Shown here: positions 17,227-25,140 of the stretch, piece after piece
Numbering within the stretch: the stretch's first letter is position 1
Layout: the number at the start of each line of letters is the position of its first letter
Assembly (NCBI RefSeq): GCF_019429485.1
Contig: NZ_JAHXZN010000010.1
Location: 49,281 to 113,280 of the forward strand
Direction: 5' to 3'
DNA: 64,000 nt
From: Sphingomonas citri
Lineage (GTDB): Bacteria; Pseudomonadota; Alphaproteobacteria; Sphingomonadales; Sphingomonadaceae
Program-made: the position numbers and the translations under genes
The notes under the pieces: generated by a model
Seen by the model: the letters and a program-made list of their open reading frames with translations, nothing else
Databases searched by the model: none
What the model was told of the DNA's origin: nothing

Positions 17227-18420
17227 GTGTCGTCCACCCCTGCGCTGATGCCCGTCTACCCGCGGTGCGGCGTGCGCCCGGTGCGAGGCGAGGGCGTCTA
17301 TCTCTACGGCGAGGACGGGGAGCAGTATCTCGACTTCGCCAGCGGCATCGCGGTCAACGCGCTCGGCCACGGCCATCCCAAGCTGGTCAAGGCGATCGCG
17401 GATCAGGCCGCGACGCTGATGCACACCAGCAACCTCTACGGCAGCCCGCAGGGCGAGCATCTCGCGCAGCGGCTGGTCGACCACACCTTCGCCGACACGG
17501 TGTTCTTCACCAACTCGGGCGCCGAGGCGGTGGAGTGCGCGATCAAGACCGCGCGGCGCTATCACTATGCCAACGGCAACCCGCAGCGGCACGACCTGAT
17601 CACCTTCGACACCGCCTTCCACGGCCGCACGCTCGGCGCGATCTCGGCGACCAACCAGGCCAAGATGCGCGACGGCTTCGAGCCGCTGCTGCCCGGCTTC
17701 AAATACGCGACGTTCAACGACCTGGCGGGCGCGCTCGCGCTGATCGACGAGCATACCGCGGGTTTCCTAGTCGAGCCGATCCAGGGCGAGGGCGGCATCC
17801 GCCCGGCGTCGGAGGAGTTTCTGCGCGGTCTGCGCGCGGCGTGCGACGAGCACGGGCTGCTGCTGGTGCTCGACGAGGTGCAGGCGGGTTATGGCCGCAC
17901 CGGCAAGTTCTTCGCGCACGAGCTGTACGGCATCACGCCCGACATCATGGCGGTGGCCAAGGGGATCGGCGGCGGCTTCCCACTCGGCGCCTGTCTCGCC
18001 ACCGCCGAGGCGGCCAAGGGCATGGTGTTCGGCACGCACGGATCGACCTATGGCGGGAACCCGCTGGCGATGGCGGCGGGCGAGGCGGTGCTCGACGTGA
18101 TCCTGGAGGAAGGCTTCCTCGATCAGGTGGCGCGGATGGGCGAGCGGTTGCGTGCCTCGCTAGAGCAGCTGATCCCCAACCACGATCATCTGTTCGATCA
18201 CGTCCGCGGCCACGGGCTGATGCTGGGTATCAAGCTGAAGAGTGACAGCCGCCGCTTCGTCGCGCACTGCCGCGACCATCATGGGCTGCTGCTGGTCGCA
18301 GCGGGCGAGAACGTCGTCCGCGTGCTGCCGCCGCTGGTGATCGACGAGAGCCATATCGCCGAGTGCGTCGAGAAGCTGAGCGAGGCCGCGCGGGTCTACG
18401 TGCCCGTGGCCGACGAGTGA
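17227..18420 (+). CDS. argD: Acetylornithine aminotransferase
   Basis: A 397-residue class III PLP aminotransferase of arginine synthesis (N-acetylglutamate semialdehyde to N-acetylornithine). Motifs are YLDFASGIAVNALGHGHPKL, FFTNSGAEAVECAIKTARRY, TFDTAFHGRTLGAISATNQ, EPIQGEGGIRPA, LLVLDEVQAGYGRTGK, and the PLP lysine in AVAKGIGGGFPLGA. It starts with GTG at 17227, after a strong GAGGAGAAGG ribosome site; an ATG at 17248 is the alternative. argF follows about 145 bases downstream across a hairpin repeat. Confidence 0.95.
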   Translation: MSSTPALMPVYPRCGVRPVRGEGVYLYGEDGEQYLDFASGIAVNALGHGHPKLVKAIADQAATLMHTSNLYGSPQGEHLAQRLVDHTFADTVFFTNSGAEAVECAIKTARRYHYANGNPQRHDLITFDTAFHGRTLGAISATNQAKMRDGFEPLLPGFKYATFNDLAGALALIDEHTAGFLVEPIQGEGGIRPASEEFLRGLRAACDEHGLLLVLDEVQAGYGRTGKFFAHELYGITPDIMAVAKGIGGGFPLGACLATAEAAKGMVFGTHGSTYGGNPLAMAAGEAVLDVILEEGFLDQVARMGERLRASLEQLIPNHDHLFDHVRGHGLMLGIKLKSDSRRFVAHCRDHHGLLLVAAGENVVRVLPPLVIDESHIAECVEKLSEAARVYVPVADE

Positions 18421-18425
18421 TGTAA

Positions 18426-18490
18426 GCTCCTCCCCGCTCGCGGGGAGGGGGACCGCCACGCGCCAGCGTGGTGGTGGAGGGGGGTTCCGC
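18426..18490. repeat. Sphingomonad-type intergenic hairpin repeat between argD and argF
   Basis: Just after the argD stop lies CTCCTCCCCGCTCGCGGGGAGG, a hairpin, followed by a second one (CCGCCACGCGCCAGCGTGGTGG) and a G-rich tail. I recognise this family as a common extragenic repeat of sphingomonad genomes. It may reduce read-through or stabilise the argD message upstream of argF. Confidence 0.7.
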
Positions 18491-18564
18491 GAACGAAAGC
18501 GCTGGTGGAGGTTCCTCCATCTGTCGCCGATCGAGCGGCCTCTCCCATACCGCGGAGAAGTGAC

Positions 18565-19482
18565 ATGCGCCATTTCCTGAGCCTCAGCGACGCCGGTGGC
18601 GACGCGATCGCCGCCATGCTCGCCGACGCGCTCGAGCGCAAACAGGCGCGCGCGGGCTGGCCCAAGGGCCGCGCCGACGCCGACGCGCCGCTCGCCGGCC
18701 GCGTGCTGGCCATGATTTTCGAGAAGAACTCGACGCGTACCCGCGTCAGCTTCGACATGGCGATCCGCCAGCTCGGCGGCCAGTCGATCGTGATGGAGGC
18801 GGGGCAGATGCAGCTCGGCCGCGGCGAGACGGTGGCGGACACCGCGCGCGTGCTGTCGGGCTATGTCGACGCGATCATGATCCGTACCGACGATCACGCC
18901 AAGCTCGAGGAGATGGCGGCACACGCCAGCGTGCCCGTGATCAACGGCCTCACCGATGAGTCGCACCCCTGCCAGATCATGGCCGACCTGCTCACCATCG
19001 TGGAGAGCGGGCGCCAGCTGCCGGGGCTCAAGGTCGCGTGGCTGGGCGACGGCAACAACGTGCTCGCCTCGATCGTCGAGGCGGCGGCGCTGCTCCACTT
19101 CGACGTGGTTGCGGCGTGCCCGCAGGGGTTCCAGCCCGAGGAGGAGGCGATCGTCCGCGCCTCGGGCCGCGCGCGCGTCGTCGCCGATCCGCGCGAGGCG
19201 GTGGCCGACGCCGACGTGGTCGTCACCGACACCTGGATCTCGATGGGCCAGGCGCAGGCCGAGACCAAGCTGCGCGCGATGATGCCCTATCAGGTCGACG
19301 CCGCGCTGATGGCGGCGGCCAAGCCGGGCGCCGCCTTCCTCCACTGCCTCCCCGCGCATCGCGGCGAGGAGGTCACGCCCGAGGTGATCGACGGGCCGCA
19401 GTCGCTGATCTGGCAGGAGGCGGAGAACCGCCTCCACGCGCAGAAGTCGGTGCTGCGCTGGTGCTTCGGCCAGATCGGTTGA
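18565..19482 (+). CDS. argF: Ornithine carbamoyltransferase
   Basis: A 305-residue transcarbamylase making citrulline from ornithine and carbamoyl phosphate. The carbamoyl-phosphate loop is FEKNSTRTRVSFD; further motifs are HASVPVINGLTDESHPCQIMADL, VAWLGDGNNV, the SMG loop (DTWISMGQ) and the C-terminal HCLPAHRGEEV. All active-site segments are intact. The ATG at 18565 follows GGAGAAG with good spacing. It probably forms the second gene of an argD-argF unit, with Hsp33 next. Confidence 0.96.
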   Translation: MRHFLSLSDAGGDAIAAMLADALERKQARAGWPKGRADADAPLAGRVLAMIFEKNSTRTRVSFDMAIRQLGGQSIVMEAGQMQLGRGETVADTARVLSGYVDAIMIRTDDHAKLEEMAAHASVPVINGLTDESHPCQIMADLLTIVESGRQLPGLKVAWLGDGNNVLASIVEAAALLHFDVVAACPQGFQPEEEAIVRASGRARVVADPREAVADADVVVTDTWISMGQAQAETKLRAMMPYQVDAALMAAAKPGAAFLHCLPAHRGEEVTPEVIDGPQSLIWQEAENRLHAQKSVLRWCFGQIG

Positions 19483-19534
19483 TCGGGGCGGCACGGCTTC
19501 CCAGATAGAGCAAGATCCACCAACTGCTTGTCCT

Positions 19535-19638
19535 TCCTCGTCATGCCGGGCTCGACCCGGCATCCATGGTGACGCGCACGCTACCAGCCGGAGCGTTCGC
19601 GGAACGATGGACCCCGGAACAGGTCCGGGGTGACAGAG
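19535..19638. repeat. REP-type inverted repeat pair between argF and hslO
   Basis: CGTCATGCCGGGCTCGACCC at 19539-19558, followed by CGGCATCCATGGTG, is mirrored by GGACCCCGGAACAGGTCCGG plus GGTGACAGAG at 19610-19638. It belongs to the common family whose arms read CGTCATcCCGG...CCGGGGTGACG. No reading frame with gene features overlaps it. Confidence 0.7.
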
Positions 19639-19681
19639 AGGGCAGCTGGTGGCTCTTTGACCCCGCCAGCACGAGGCAGCC

Positions 19682-20593
19682 TTGACCGATCCGCACGCCC
19701 CCGACCTCGACCGCGCACTCGGCTTCACCATTCCCGCGCAGCACGCGCGCGGGCGCGTGGTGCGGCTGGGGCCGACGCTCGACGCGATCCTCGCCGCGCA
19801 CGCTTATCCACCCGCGATCGAGAAGCTGCTCGCAGAGGCGCTGACGCTCACCGCGCTGATCGGCAGCACGCTTAAGGACCCGCAGGGCCAGCTCACCATG
19901 CAGACGCAGACCGAGGCGGGCGTCGTCACCTTGCTGGTGTGCGACTATCGCGGCGGCGAGGTGCGCGGCTACATCCAGTATGACGCCGAACGGCTCACCG
20001 ACGCGCCCGCCGAGCCGTCGCTGTTCGCGCTCTTCGGCAAGGGGTATCTCGCGATCACCTTCGATCTCGCCACCACCGGCGAGCGCTATCAGGGGATCGT
20101 CCCGCTCGACGGCGACACGCTGAGCGAGGCGGCGCAGAGCTATTTCTACCAGTCCGAGCAGATCCCGACGCTGGTGCGCGTCGGCCTGCGCAAGGGCGCC
20201 GACGGGCGGTGCGTCGCGGGCGGTCTGCTGCTCCAGCACCTTCCCGAGGGCGAGGAAGGCCGCGAGCGGCTCCACACCAAGCTCGACCATCCCGAGTGGG
20301 AGCATGTCGAGGCGCTCGGCCAGACCATGGAGGGCGACGAGCTCGCCGACCCGACCGTGCCGCTCGAGACCTTGGTGTGGCGGCTGTTCAACGAGGAGGC
20401 CGAGGTGCGCGTGCTCGCGGGACAGGCGCTGGTGAAGGGCTGCCGCTGCGACGTGGAATATATCCGCTCGGTGCTGGCGCGCTTCCCGCTGGAGGAGCGG
20501 CTGGCGATGGCGGACGAGCGCGGCGTGATCGCGGTCGACTGCGCCTTCTGCTCGACCAGCTTCCCGGTGCGCGCGGACGAACTGGTGGGGTGA
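19682..20593 (+). CDS. hslO: Hsp33 redox-regulated holdase chaperone
   Basis: A 303-residue cytoplasmic chaperone activated by oxidation. The N-terminal substrate domain is followed by the C-terminal redox switch with four zinc cysteines: C254 and C256 (KGCRCDVEYIRSVL) and C287 and C290 (VDCAFCSTSF), exactly the CxC...CxxC family pattern. The start is TTG at 19682: an in-frame stop sits about 24 bases upstream and the next Met is far inside the conserved domain, so TTG is the only reasonable start. The rare codon may keep expression low. The argF-hslO order is frequent in alphaproteobacteria. Confidence 0.94.
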   Translation: MTDPHAPDLDRALGFTIPAQHARGRVVRLGPTLDAILAAHAYPPAIEKLLAEALTLTALIGSTLKDPQGQLTMQTQTEAGVVTLLVCDYRGGEVRGYIQYDAERLTDAPAEPSLFALFGKGYLAITFDLATTGERYQGIVPLDGDTLSEAAQSYFYQSEQIPTLVRVGLRKGADGRCVAGGLLLQHLPEGEEGRERLHTKLDHPEWEHVEALGQTMEGDELADPTVPLETLVWRLFNEEAEVRVLAGQALVKGCRCDVEYIRSVLARFPLEERLAMADERGVIAVDCAFCSTSFPVRADELVG

Positions 20594-20631
20594 GGGGGGC
20601 GGTGTGCGTGAGCCTCGTGGCGCGGCGCATG

Positions 20632-20790
20632 CTTCGAGACGGCCTTTCGACAAGCTCAGTGCCTCCTCAGCACGAACGGGGCTGGTGTCCCACTTCGTCC
20701 GTGCTCAGGAAGCGCCGAGTTCAGCACGAACGCGGCTTCCTTCTTTATTTCGTTCGCGCTGAGCAGAGGCTGAGCTTGTCGAAGCGTCGC
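20632..20790. repeat. TTCGACAAGCTCAG / CTGAGCTTGTCGAA repeat region downstream of hslO
   Basis: TTCGACAAGCTCAG at 20646-20659 is inverted as CTGAGCTTGTCGAAG at 20770-20784, with two degenerate copies of CAGCACGAACG between them. These words belong to a widely dispersed bacterial extragenic repeat. There is no supported gene in 20594-20880. Confidence 0.7.
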
Positions 20791-20887
20791 TGCCACGAGA
20801 ATGACCATCGTTCGAGACCGAGCTTGGGCGTGGCGCCGCACGGACGGTCGGTGGCGCGACATCGATGCACTTCGGCTCCCATTACCG

Positions 20888-20903
20888 TTAGTCCGATTTT
20901 AAC
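20888..20903 (+). promoter_or_regulatory. CtrA-like box
   Basis: TTAG-N7-TTAAC, one base off the alphaproteobacterial CtrA consensus TTAA-N7-TTAAC, standing out in very GC-rich DNA. It is about 20-35 bases upstream of the structured RNA candidate at 20926-21006. The match is seen; binding is inference. Confidence 0.35.
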
Positions 20904-20925
20904 CTTCTTCCCCCATAAGCGACCT

Positions 20926-21006
20926 CGTGCCGTTCATGCGGCACGCTCTCTCCCTAGCTTGACCGCTCAAGCTCCTCACGGGCCGCCCTCGGGCGGCCCT
21001 TTTTCT
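20926..21006 (+). ncRNA. Candidate small RNA: three stem-loops ending in an intrinsic terminator
   Basis: Three consecutive perfect hairpins are visible: CGTGCCG-TTCATG-CGGCACG (20926-20945), AGCTTGA-CCGC-TCAAGCT (20956-20973) and GGGCCGCC/GGCGGCCC (20980-20999), the last followed by a T-run. The linkers are C/U-rich (CTCTCTCCCT and CCTCAC) and would be single-stranded, resembling anti-Shine-Dalgarno motifs of known alphaproteobacterial trans-acting sRNAs. The true 5' end is unknown, perhaps 20905-20925. The locus ends about 40 bases before queC, so an attenuator-type leader of queC is the main alternative. Confidence 0.55.
20980..21006 (+). terminator. Rho-independent terminator
   Basis: An 8-9 bp GC stem (GGGCCGCC...GGCGGCCC) with a four-base loop, followed by TTTTTCTT. 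It is oriented rightward. As hslO ends nearly 390 bases upstream, it more likely ends a separate short transcript. Confidence 0.85.
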
Positions 21007-21044
21007 TGCGCTCGCGCGCGCGAGGGCCTAGCTGGCGCCGCATC

Positions 21045-21743
21045 ATGACCCAATTGACCCCCGCCGTCGCGCTCGTCTCGGGCGGGCTCGACTCGCTGGT
21101 GTCCGCCGCGCTCGCGCGCGAGGCGGGGCACCCGCTGCTCGCGCTCTCGATCGACTATAACCAACGCCATCAGGTCGAGCTCGCCGCGGCGCGGCGCATC
21201 GCTCACGCGCTCGGCGCGGCACGCCACGTCGTGCTGCCGATCGACCTCTCGGCCTTCGGCGGCTCGGCGCTGACCGATCGCGACATCGACGTGCCCAAGG
21301 ACGGTGTCGACGGCACCATCCCGGTCACCTACGTGCCCGCGCGCAACACGATCTTCCTCAGCCTGGCGCTCGGCTGGGCCGAGGCGGCGGGCGCGCGCGA
21401 CATCTATCTCGGCGTCAACGCGCTCGATTATTCGGGCTATCCCGACTGCCGCCCCGAGTTCATCGCGGCGTACGAGCGGCTCGCCGAGCTCGCCACCAAG
21501 GCGGGCGTCGAAGGCCAGCCGTTCCGCTTCCAGGCGCCGCTCCAGCACATGACCAAGGCCGATATCGTGCGCGAGGGCGCGCGGCTTGGGCTCGACATGG
21601 GGATGAGCTGGTCGTGCTACGATCCCGCGCCGGGCGGGCTGCACTGCGGACGCTGCGACAGCTGCCGGCTGCGCCACAAGGGCTTCGTCGAGGCCGGCGT
21701 GCCCGACCCGACCGGCTATGCGGTGACCCCGCCGGTCGATTGA
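21045..21743 (+). CDS. queC: 7-cyano-7-deazaguanine synthase QueC
   Basis: A 232-residue enzyme converting 7-carboxy-7-deazaguanine to preQ0 in queuosine tRNA synthesis. The ATP pyrophosphatase loop VALVSGGLDSLVSA lies at the N terminus; other landmarks are SIDYNQRHQVEL, TYVPARNTIFLSLALGWAE, GVNALDYSGYPDCRPEF and the C-terminal zinc cluster SWSCYDPAPGG then HCGRCDSCRLR. ATG at 21045 is chosen because family similarity begins there. QueE starts two bases after the stop, so the two form an operon; QueD is not in the window. Confidence 0.96.
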   Translation: MTQLTPAVALVSGGLDSLVSAALAREAGHPLLALSIDYNQRHQVELAAARRIAHALGAARHVVLPIDLSAFGGSALTDRDIDVPKDGVDGTIPVTYVPARNTIFLSLALGWAEAAGARDIYLGVNALDYSGYPDCRPEFIAAYERLAELATKAGVEGQPFRFQAPLQHMTKADIVREGARLGLDMGMSWSCYDPAPGGLHCGRCDSCRLRHKGFVEAGVPDPTGYAVTPPVD

Positions 21744-21744
21744 G

Positions 21745-22377
21745 ATGAGCTACGCGGTCAAGGAGATGTTCCTGACGCTCCAGGGTGAGGGCGTGCAGGC
21801 GGGCCGGCGCGCGGTGTTCGTGCGCTTCGCCGGCTGCAACCTGTGGAGCGGGCGCGAGCAGGACCGCGCTACCGCGGTGTGCCGCTTCTGCGACACCGAT
21901 TTCGTCGGCGTCGACGGCGCGGGCGGCGGGCGGTTCGCCGACGCCGCGGCGCTGGTAGCGGCGGCGGAGGGCTTCTGGGGTCCGGAGCGCGAGCGGCGCT
22001 TCGTGGTGCTGACCGGGGGCGAGCCGATGCTCCAGGTCGACGACGACCTCGTCGACGCGCTCCACGGAGCCGGGTTCGAGATCGCGATCGAGAGCAACGG
22101 CACGCTGCCGGTCCATCCCGGAATCGACTGGGTGTGCATCAGCCCCAAGGCCGGCAGCGAGACCGTGCAGCGCTCGGGCGACGAACTCAAGCTGGTGTGG
22201 CCGCAGGCCGGGACGGACCTCGACACGGTGGAGGGCTGGGACTTCCGCCACTTCCTGCTCCAGCCGCTCGACGATGCCGCGGGGGAGGCGAACGTCGCGG
22301 CGGCGATGGCGCTGGTGATGGAGCGGCCGCGCTGGCGCCTGTCGCTTCAGACGCACAAATTGCTGGGGCTGCGGTAG
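21745..22377 (+). CDS. queE: 7-carboxy-7-deazaguanine synthase QueE
   Basis: A 210-residue radical-SAM enzyme that makes the 7-deazaguanine ring from 6-carboxytetrahydropterin. It starts YAVKEMFLTLQGEGVQAGR and has the divergent cluster motif CX14CX2C (C31, C46, C49; CRFCDTDF) typical of the proteobacterial QueE subgroup, rather than CX3CX2C. Further motifs are VVLTGGEPMLQVDDDL and IESNGTLPV. It is directly downstream of queC, consistent with a queuosine operon. Confidence 0.95.
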   Translation: MSYAVKEMFLTLQGEGVQAGRRAVFVRFAGCNLWSGREQDRATAVCRFCDTDFVGVDGAGGGRFADAAALVAAAEGFWGPERERRFVVLTGGEPMLQVDDDLVDALHGAGFEIAIESNGTLPVHPGIDWVCISPKAGSETVQRSGDELKLVWPQAGTDLDTVEGWDFRHFLLQPLDDAAGEANVAAAMALVMERPRWRLSLQTHKLLGLR

Positions 22378-22500
22378 AGCCTGATCGATCGGTGCTCCTG
22401 CGGGCGCTGCTAGGTCGTCACCGAAGTGCCACGCTGGCGATAGCGCGCGTGCGTGCGAGCCGCCGGTGTCGCCGACGACCCGCGCGCCACTAACCGTGGA

Positions 22501-23214
22501 TCAGACCAGGGCCGCCGGCATGTCGCGCCGGCGCGAGCGCATCGCGACGCCGATCATCGCGAAGCCGATCAGCATCATCGCCCAGGTGCCGGGCTCGGGC
22601 ACCGCACTGAGCACGCCGAACACGTCGGCGGTCGCGCTCTGGCCCTCGCGGACGTGGAACTCGCTCGCCGAGGAGTTGAGGTAGCCGTCGCCGCGAACAT
22701 TGTCGAAACCGCGCAGCTCGAACTGATAGGCCTGCCCGTCGACCACGAAGTTGTTGATGCTCTGCAGCGAGGGCAGATAGACGTAATCCGCGTTGGCGTC
22801 CGCGCTGCCAGTGTTGGGGGTGCTGTACAGGCCGAGCGCGAAGCTCTTCGCCAGCAGCCCGATCGCGGGATTGGTGAAGTTGAGCCCGAGGTTGAGCGTC
22901 AGTCCGGTCAGCTCGGTGCCGTCGAGGATCGTGCCGTTATAGTAAGAGATCGAGCCGACCTTGAACTGCTCGCCGAGCAGCGCGGAGAAGGGCGTGTTCG
23001 ACTGGAAGCTCAGCTCATTCGCCTTGTAGCCGGTCAGGGGCGTGCCCCAGGTAACATGGTCGCTGCCGATGCCGGTGGAGACGCCCGTTCCCGGCTGCGG
23101 ATCGCTGAAGCTCGCATTGACCGTGCCGGACACCGGATCGGCGGCGGCGAGCGCCGGCGCGGCGGTGGCGGTCGACGTCACCGTGAGCGCGATAGCAAGT
23201 ACAAGATTTCGCAT
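22501..23214 (-). CDS. PEP-CTERM protein, choice-of-anchor K-like
   Basis: A 237-residue exported protein with a signal peptide (MRNLVLAIALTVTSTATAAPALAA) and a sphingomonad PEP-CTERM tail (VPEPGTWAMMLIGFAMIGVA then RSRRR). The central domain is beta-rich and resembles the choice-of-anchor K family (GTGVSTGIGSDHVTWGTPL, NELSFQ, VGSISYYNGTILDGTELTGL). It is presumably processed by an exosortase outside this window and placed on the surface or in exopolysaccharide. A very good AGGAGGAAAAGG ribosome site precedes the ATG at 23214. About 75 bases further upstream lies an ATAA-N7-TTAAC box. Confidence 0.88.
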   Translation of the reverse strand: MRNLVLAIALTVTSTATAAPALAAADPVSGTVNASFSDPQPGTGVSTGIGSDHVTWGTPLTGYKANELSFQSNTPFSALLGEQFKVGSISYYNGTILDGTELTGLTLNLGLNFTNPAIGLLAKSFALGLYSTPNTGSADANADYVYLPSLQSINNFVVDGQAYQFELRGFDNVRGDGYLNSSASEFHVREGQSATADVFGVLSAVPEPGTWAMMLIGFAMIGVAMRSRRRDMPAALV

Positions 23215-23889
23215 GCCTTTTCCTCCTGAACCCAAGGGTTGCGCGACGATCCGGTGAGTGTTGAGCGGAGCGTCGAGGACGAAATAACTATAATGCTTCG
23301 TTAACGGTAAGGCTCAAGCGAGTCCTGGACCGAGACAGGACGAGGAAAACGAGTATCTTGCTGGTTAAATAGGCGTTTGAATCTCGGCACTTGGAAAGGG
23401 GCCGTAATTGATGTGCTCGATTCCTTGATCGCATCCTTTTCGGATGTGAACGTCACCAGCATGTGAGGGTGTTTGGAAAAGCCTTGAAGCGGCAAGATGT
23501 TGCGGCGAGACATGTGAGCAGTGGCGGCCAGCCGCCGTGTCGCCGCGCGGCAGCATCTTCGGAATAGCTTTTCTTGTTAGCCGGCGAGCACGTCTTTTTG
23601 AAGGCTGCTGACATCACGATGGAGGTACGGCAAGACCCGGTAAGCTGCCGGATGTCGGCCGATGGAAGCCGCTCCGTCAACAGAGATGGCGCGGATGGCA
23701 GTCCAGCCTCGATGCGGCGCGCGCTGTCAACGTTTGATCCGTCGACGTCGAAGCATGCGCCGGCATCCGCAGAAGCGCGCTAGCGCTTCGACCGCAGTCG
23801 ATCATCCGCTCGTCGAGAGGCTGAGCCTGGCCCAGCCTCTCGAGATAAGCTCCGGGCAGAGGAGGGCGCCGGAGCGGCGCCGTCGCGGA
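23215..23889. other. 675-base stretch without a supported gene
   Basis: The part 23280-23600 is visibly richer in A and T than its surroundings. It holds a CtrA-like ATAA-N7-TTAAC at 23290-23305 and two overlapping reverse-strand frames of about 70 residues (23301-23513 and 23453-23680) without convincing starts or family signs. A 10-bp-stem hairpin (CGAGAGGCTG...CAGCCTCTCG, 23814-23842) lies about 50 bases past the end of the leftward gene at 23890 and may be its terminator. The rest shows nothing. Confidence 0.5.
23290..23305. promoter_or_regulatory. CtrA-like box upstream of PEP-CTERM gene
   Basis: ATAATGCTTCGTTAAC fits TTAA-N7-TTAAC with one mismatch. It is about 75 bases upstream of the PEP-CTERM start at 23214. 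CtrA control of surface proteins would be plausible, but this is a motif match only. Confidence 0.3.
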
Positions 23890-24573
23890 TCAGCGCGCGG
23901 CGTAGACCACCGGGGTCAGCGGCGCGCCGCATTTCTGCTCGACGAACAATCCCTTCTTCCAGCATGCCTCGTCGAAGCGCGGCAGCGTCGCGGGCAGCAC
24001 CTGGAGCGAGGGGAATTGCTGCTCGCCGTACGGCTTGAGGCTGCTGCGCAACTCGCGCATGCGCGCCATCGCGACGTCGCCGAAGCCGCCGCGCGGCGCG
24101 TAGAGTGCGTCGCGGCCGATGCTGGCCGCGGTGGCGCAGAAGTTGAACTGCGCCGCGACCGTGGCGAAGCCGGAATAGGTGCGCGTGCCGAACTGGTCGA
24201 GCGCGGTCTGGCCGTCCTTCTTGGTCTTGGCGACGCGGGTGAAGTACTTACCCAGCGTGTCGAACGAATTCTGCAGCTCGACGCGATGGTCGGCCAGGAT
24301 GGCGTTATAATTCTGGACCGTCAGCAGTGTCGGCTCGAACTGGCATTGCAGCGCGGCGACGTTGAGCGCGGCGCGCATGTTCCACACCACGCCGGCGCGC
24401 AACTCGGCGGGCGTGGCACCGGGCAGCGGATGCCCCATGCCGTCCTCATTCCCGATGATCGGTTCGCCACGCAAATCCTTCGATTTGAAGAAGAACTGCG
24501 CAGAAGCCGGCGTCGTCGCCAGCACCCCAGCCGCCAGCGCCACCCAGGCTCCGACGATCCCCACCTTCAGCAT
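23890..24573 (-). CDS. Secreted protein of unknown function
   Basis: A 227-residue protein with a signal peptide (MLKVGIVGAWVALAAGVLATTPASAQ). The mature part begins FFFKSKDLRGEPIIGNEDG and looks helical, with four cysteines (LQCQFEP, FNFCATAAS, EACWKKG, EQKCGAP) that could form two disulfides. The segment DQFGTRTYSGFATVAAQFNFC is notable but not diagnostic. I recall similar sphingomonad hypothetical proteins but no assigned family. The start has GAGGAGTG nearby. It is followed by the 23814-23842 hairpin. Confidence 0.75.
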   Translation of the reverse strand: MLKVGIVGAWVALAAGVLATTPASAQFFFKSKDLRGEPIIGNEDGMGHPLPGATPAELRAGVVWNMRAALNVAALQCQFEPTLLTVQNYNAILADHRVELQNSFDTLGKYFTRVAKTKKDGQTALDQFGTRTYSGFATVAAQFNFCATAASIGRDALYAPRGGFGDVAMARMRELRSSLKPYGEQQFPSLQVLPATLPRFDEACWKKGLFVEQKCGAPLTPVVYAAR

Positions 24574-24801
24574 TCCCCAACACTCCTCGTCACGGCTACG
24601 GCCGCGCCGTCCTTTTACGTCAAACCGGGTAAATGGCCCAAGAACATTCTGTCGCGCAAATGATTCATTCCGGCGCGTGGCGTCGCTGCCACGGTGTTGC
24701 TTGTTGGCGTCGCGTAACGACAGGCGCCTTCGCAAGACAAAAGAAGAGGCCGCCCGGTTTCCCGCGCGGCCCCGTCAACACAATCGCCGTTGTGCGGCAG
24801 A

Positions 24802-25050
24802 TTACATCGCGTTCGACATGTTCGACATCATCATGTCGTTGCCCATGGTGTCGTTCGCCATCATGCCGCCGTTCATCGCGCCGTCGACGGCGGTCATGTT
24901 GTCGGTCATGGTGTCCATGCCCTCGGTGGCGTTCATGTCGGTGATCATGGTGTTCTCGCTGGTCTCGGTCTTCGAACCGCACGCCGAGACGGCGAGAGCG
25001 GCTGCCGCGAGCGCCGAACCGCCGAGGATCTTGGTGATGACTGCACGCAT
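24802..25050 (-). CDS. Methionine-rich small lipoprotein
   Basis: An 82-residue protein with a lipoprotein signal ending AVSAC (Cys24). The mature 59 residues contain 14 Met, many Asn, Asp, Thr and Gly, and no Arg, in irregular NxM/DTM/GMM units; the C-terminal end reads MMMSNMSNAM. No folded domain is recognisable. Methionine clusters in exported proteins can bind Cu(I) or Ag(I) or act as methionine-sulfoxide sinks, but that is inference. It has an AGGGAG ribosome site and stands between the secreted protein at 23890 and lipB on the same strand. Confidence 0.72.
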   Translation of the reverse strand: MRAVITKILGGSALAAAALAVSACGSKTETSENTMITDMNATEGMDTMTDNMTAVDGAMNGGMMANDTMGNDMMMSNMSNAM

Positions 25051-25140
25051 GAATTTGCTCCCTAGACTGTGGATTTGGCGACCACCCGGCCGTTTTTTAT
25101 CCCAAACCGGCGTAGACATTAATCGCAGATGACCGCCCTC

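Noticed and set aside
23301..23680. Two short reverse frames in the AT-richer gap
   Set aside because: They overlap one another, lack ribosome sites and family similarity; kept only as a note on the gap.
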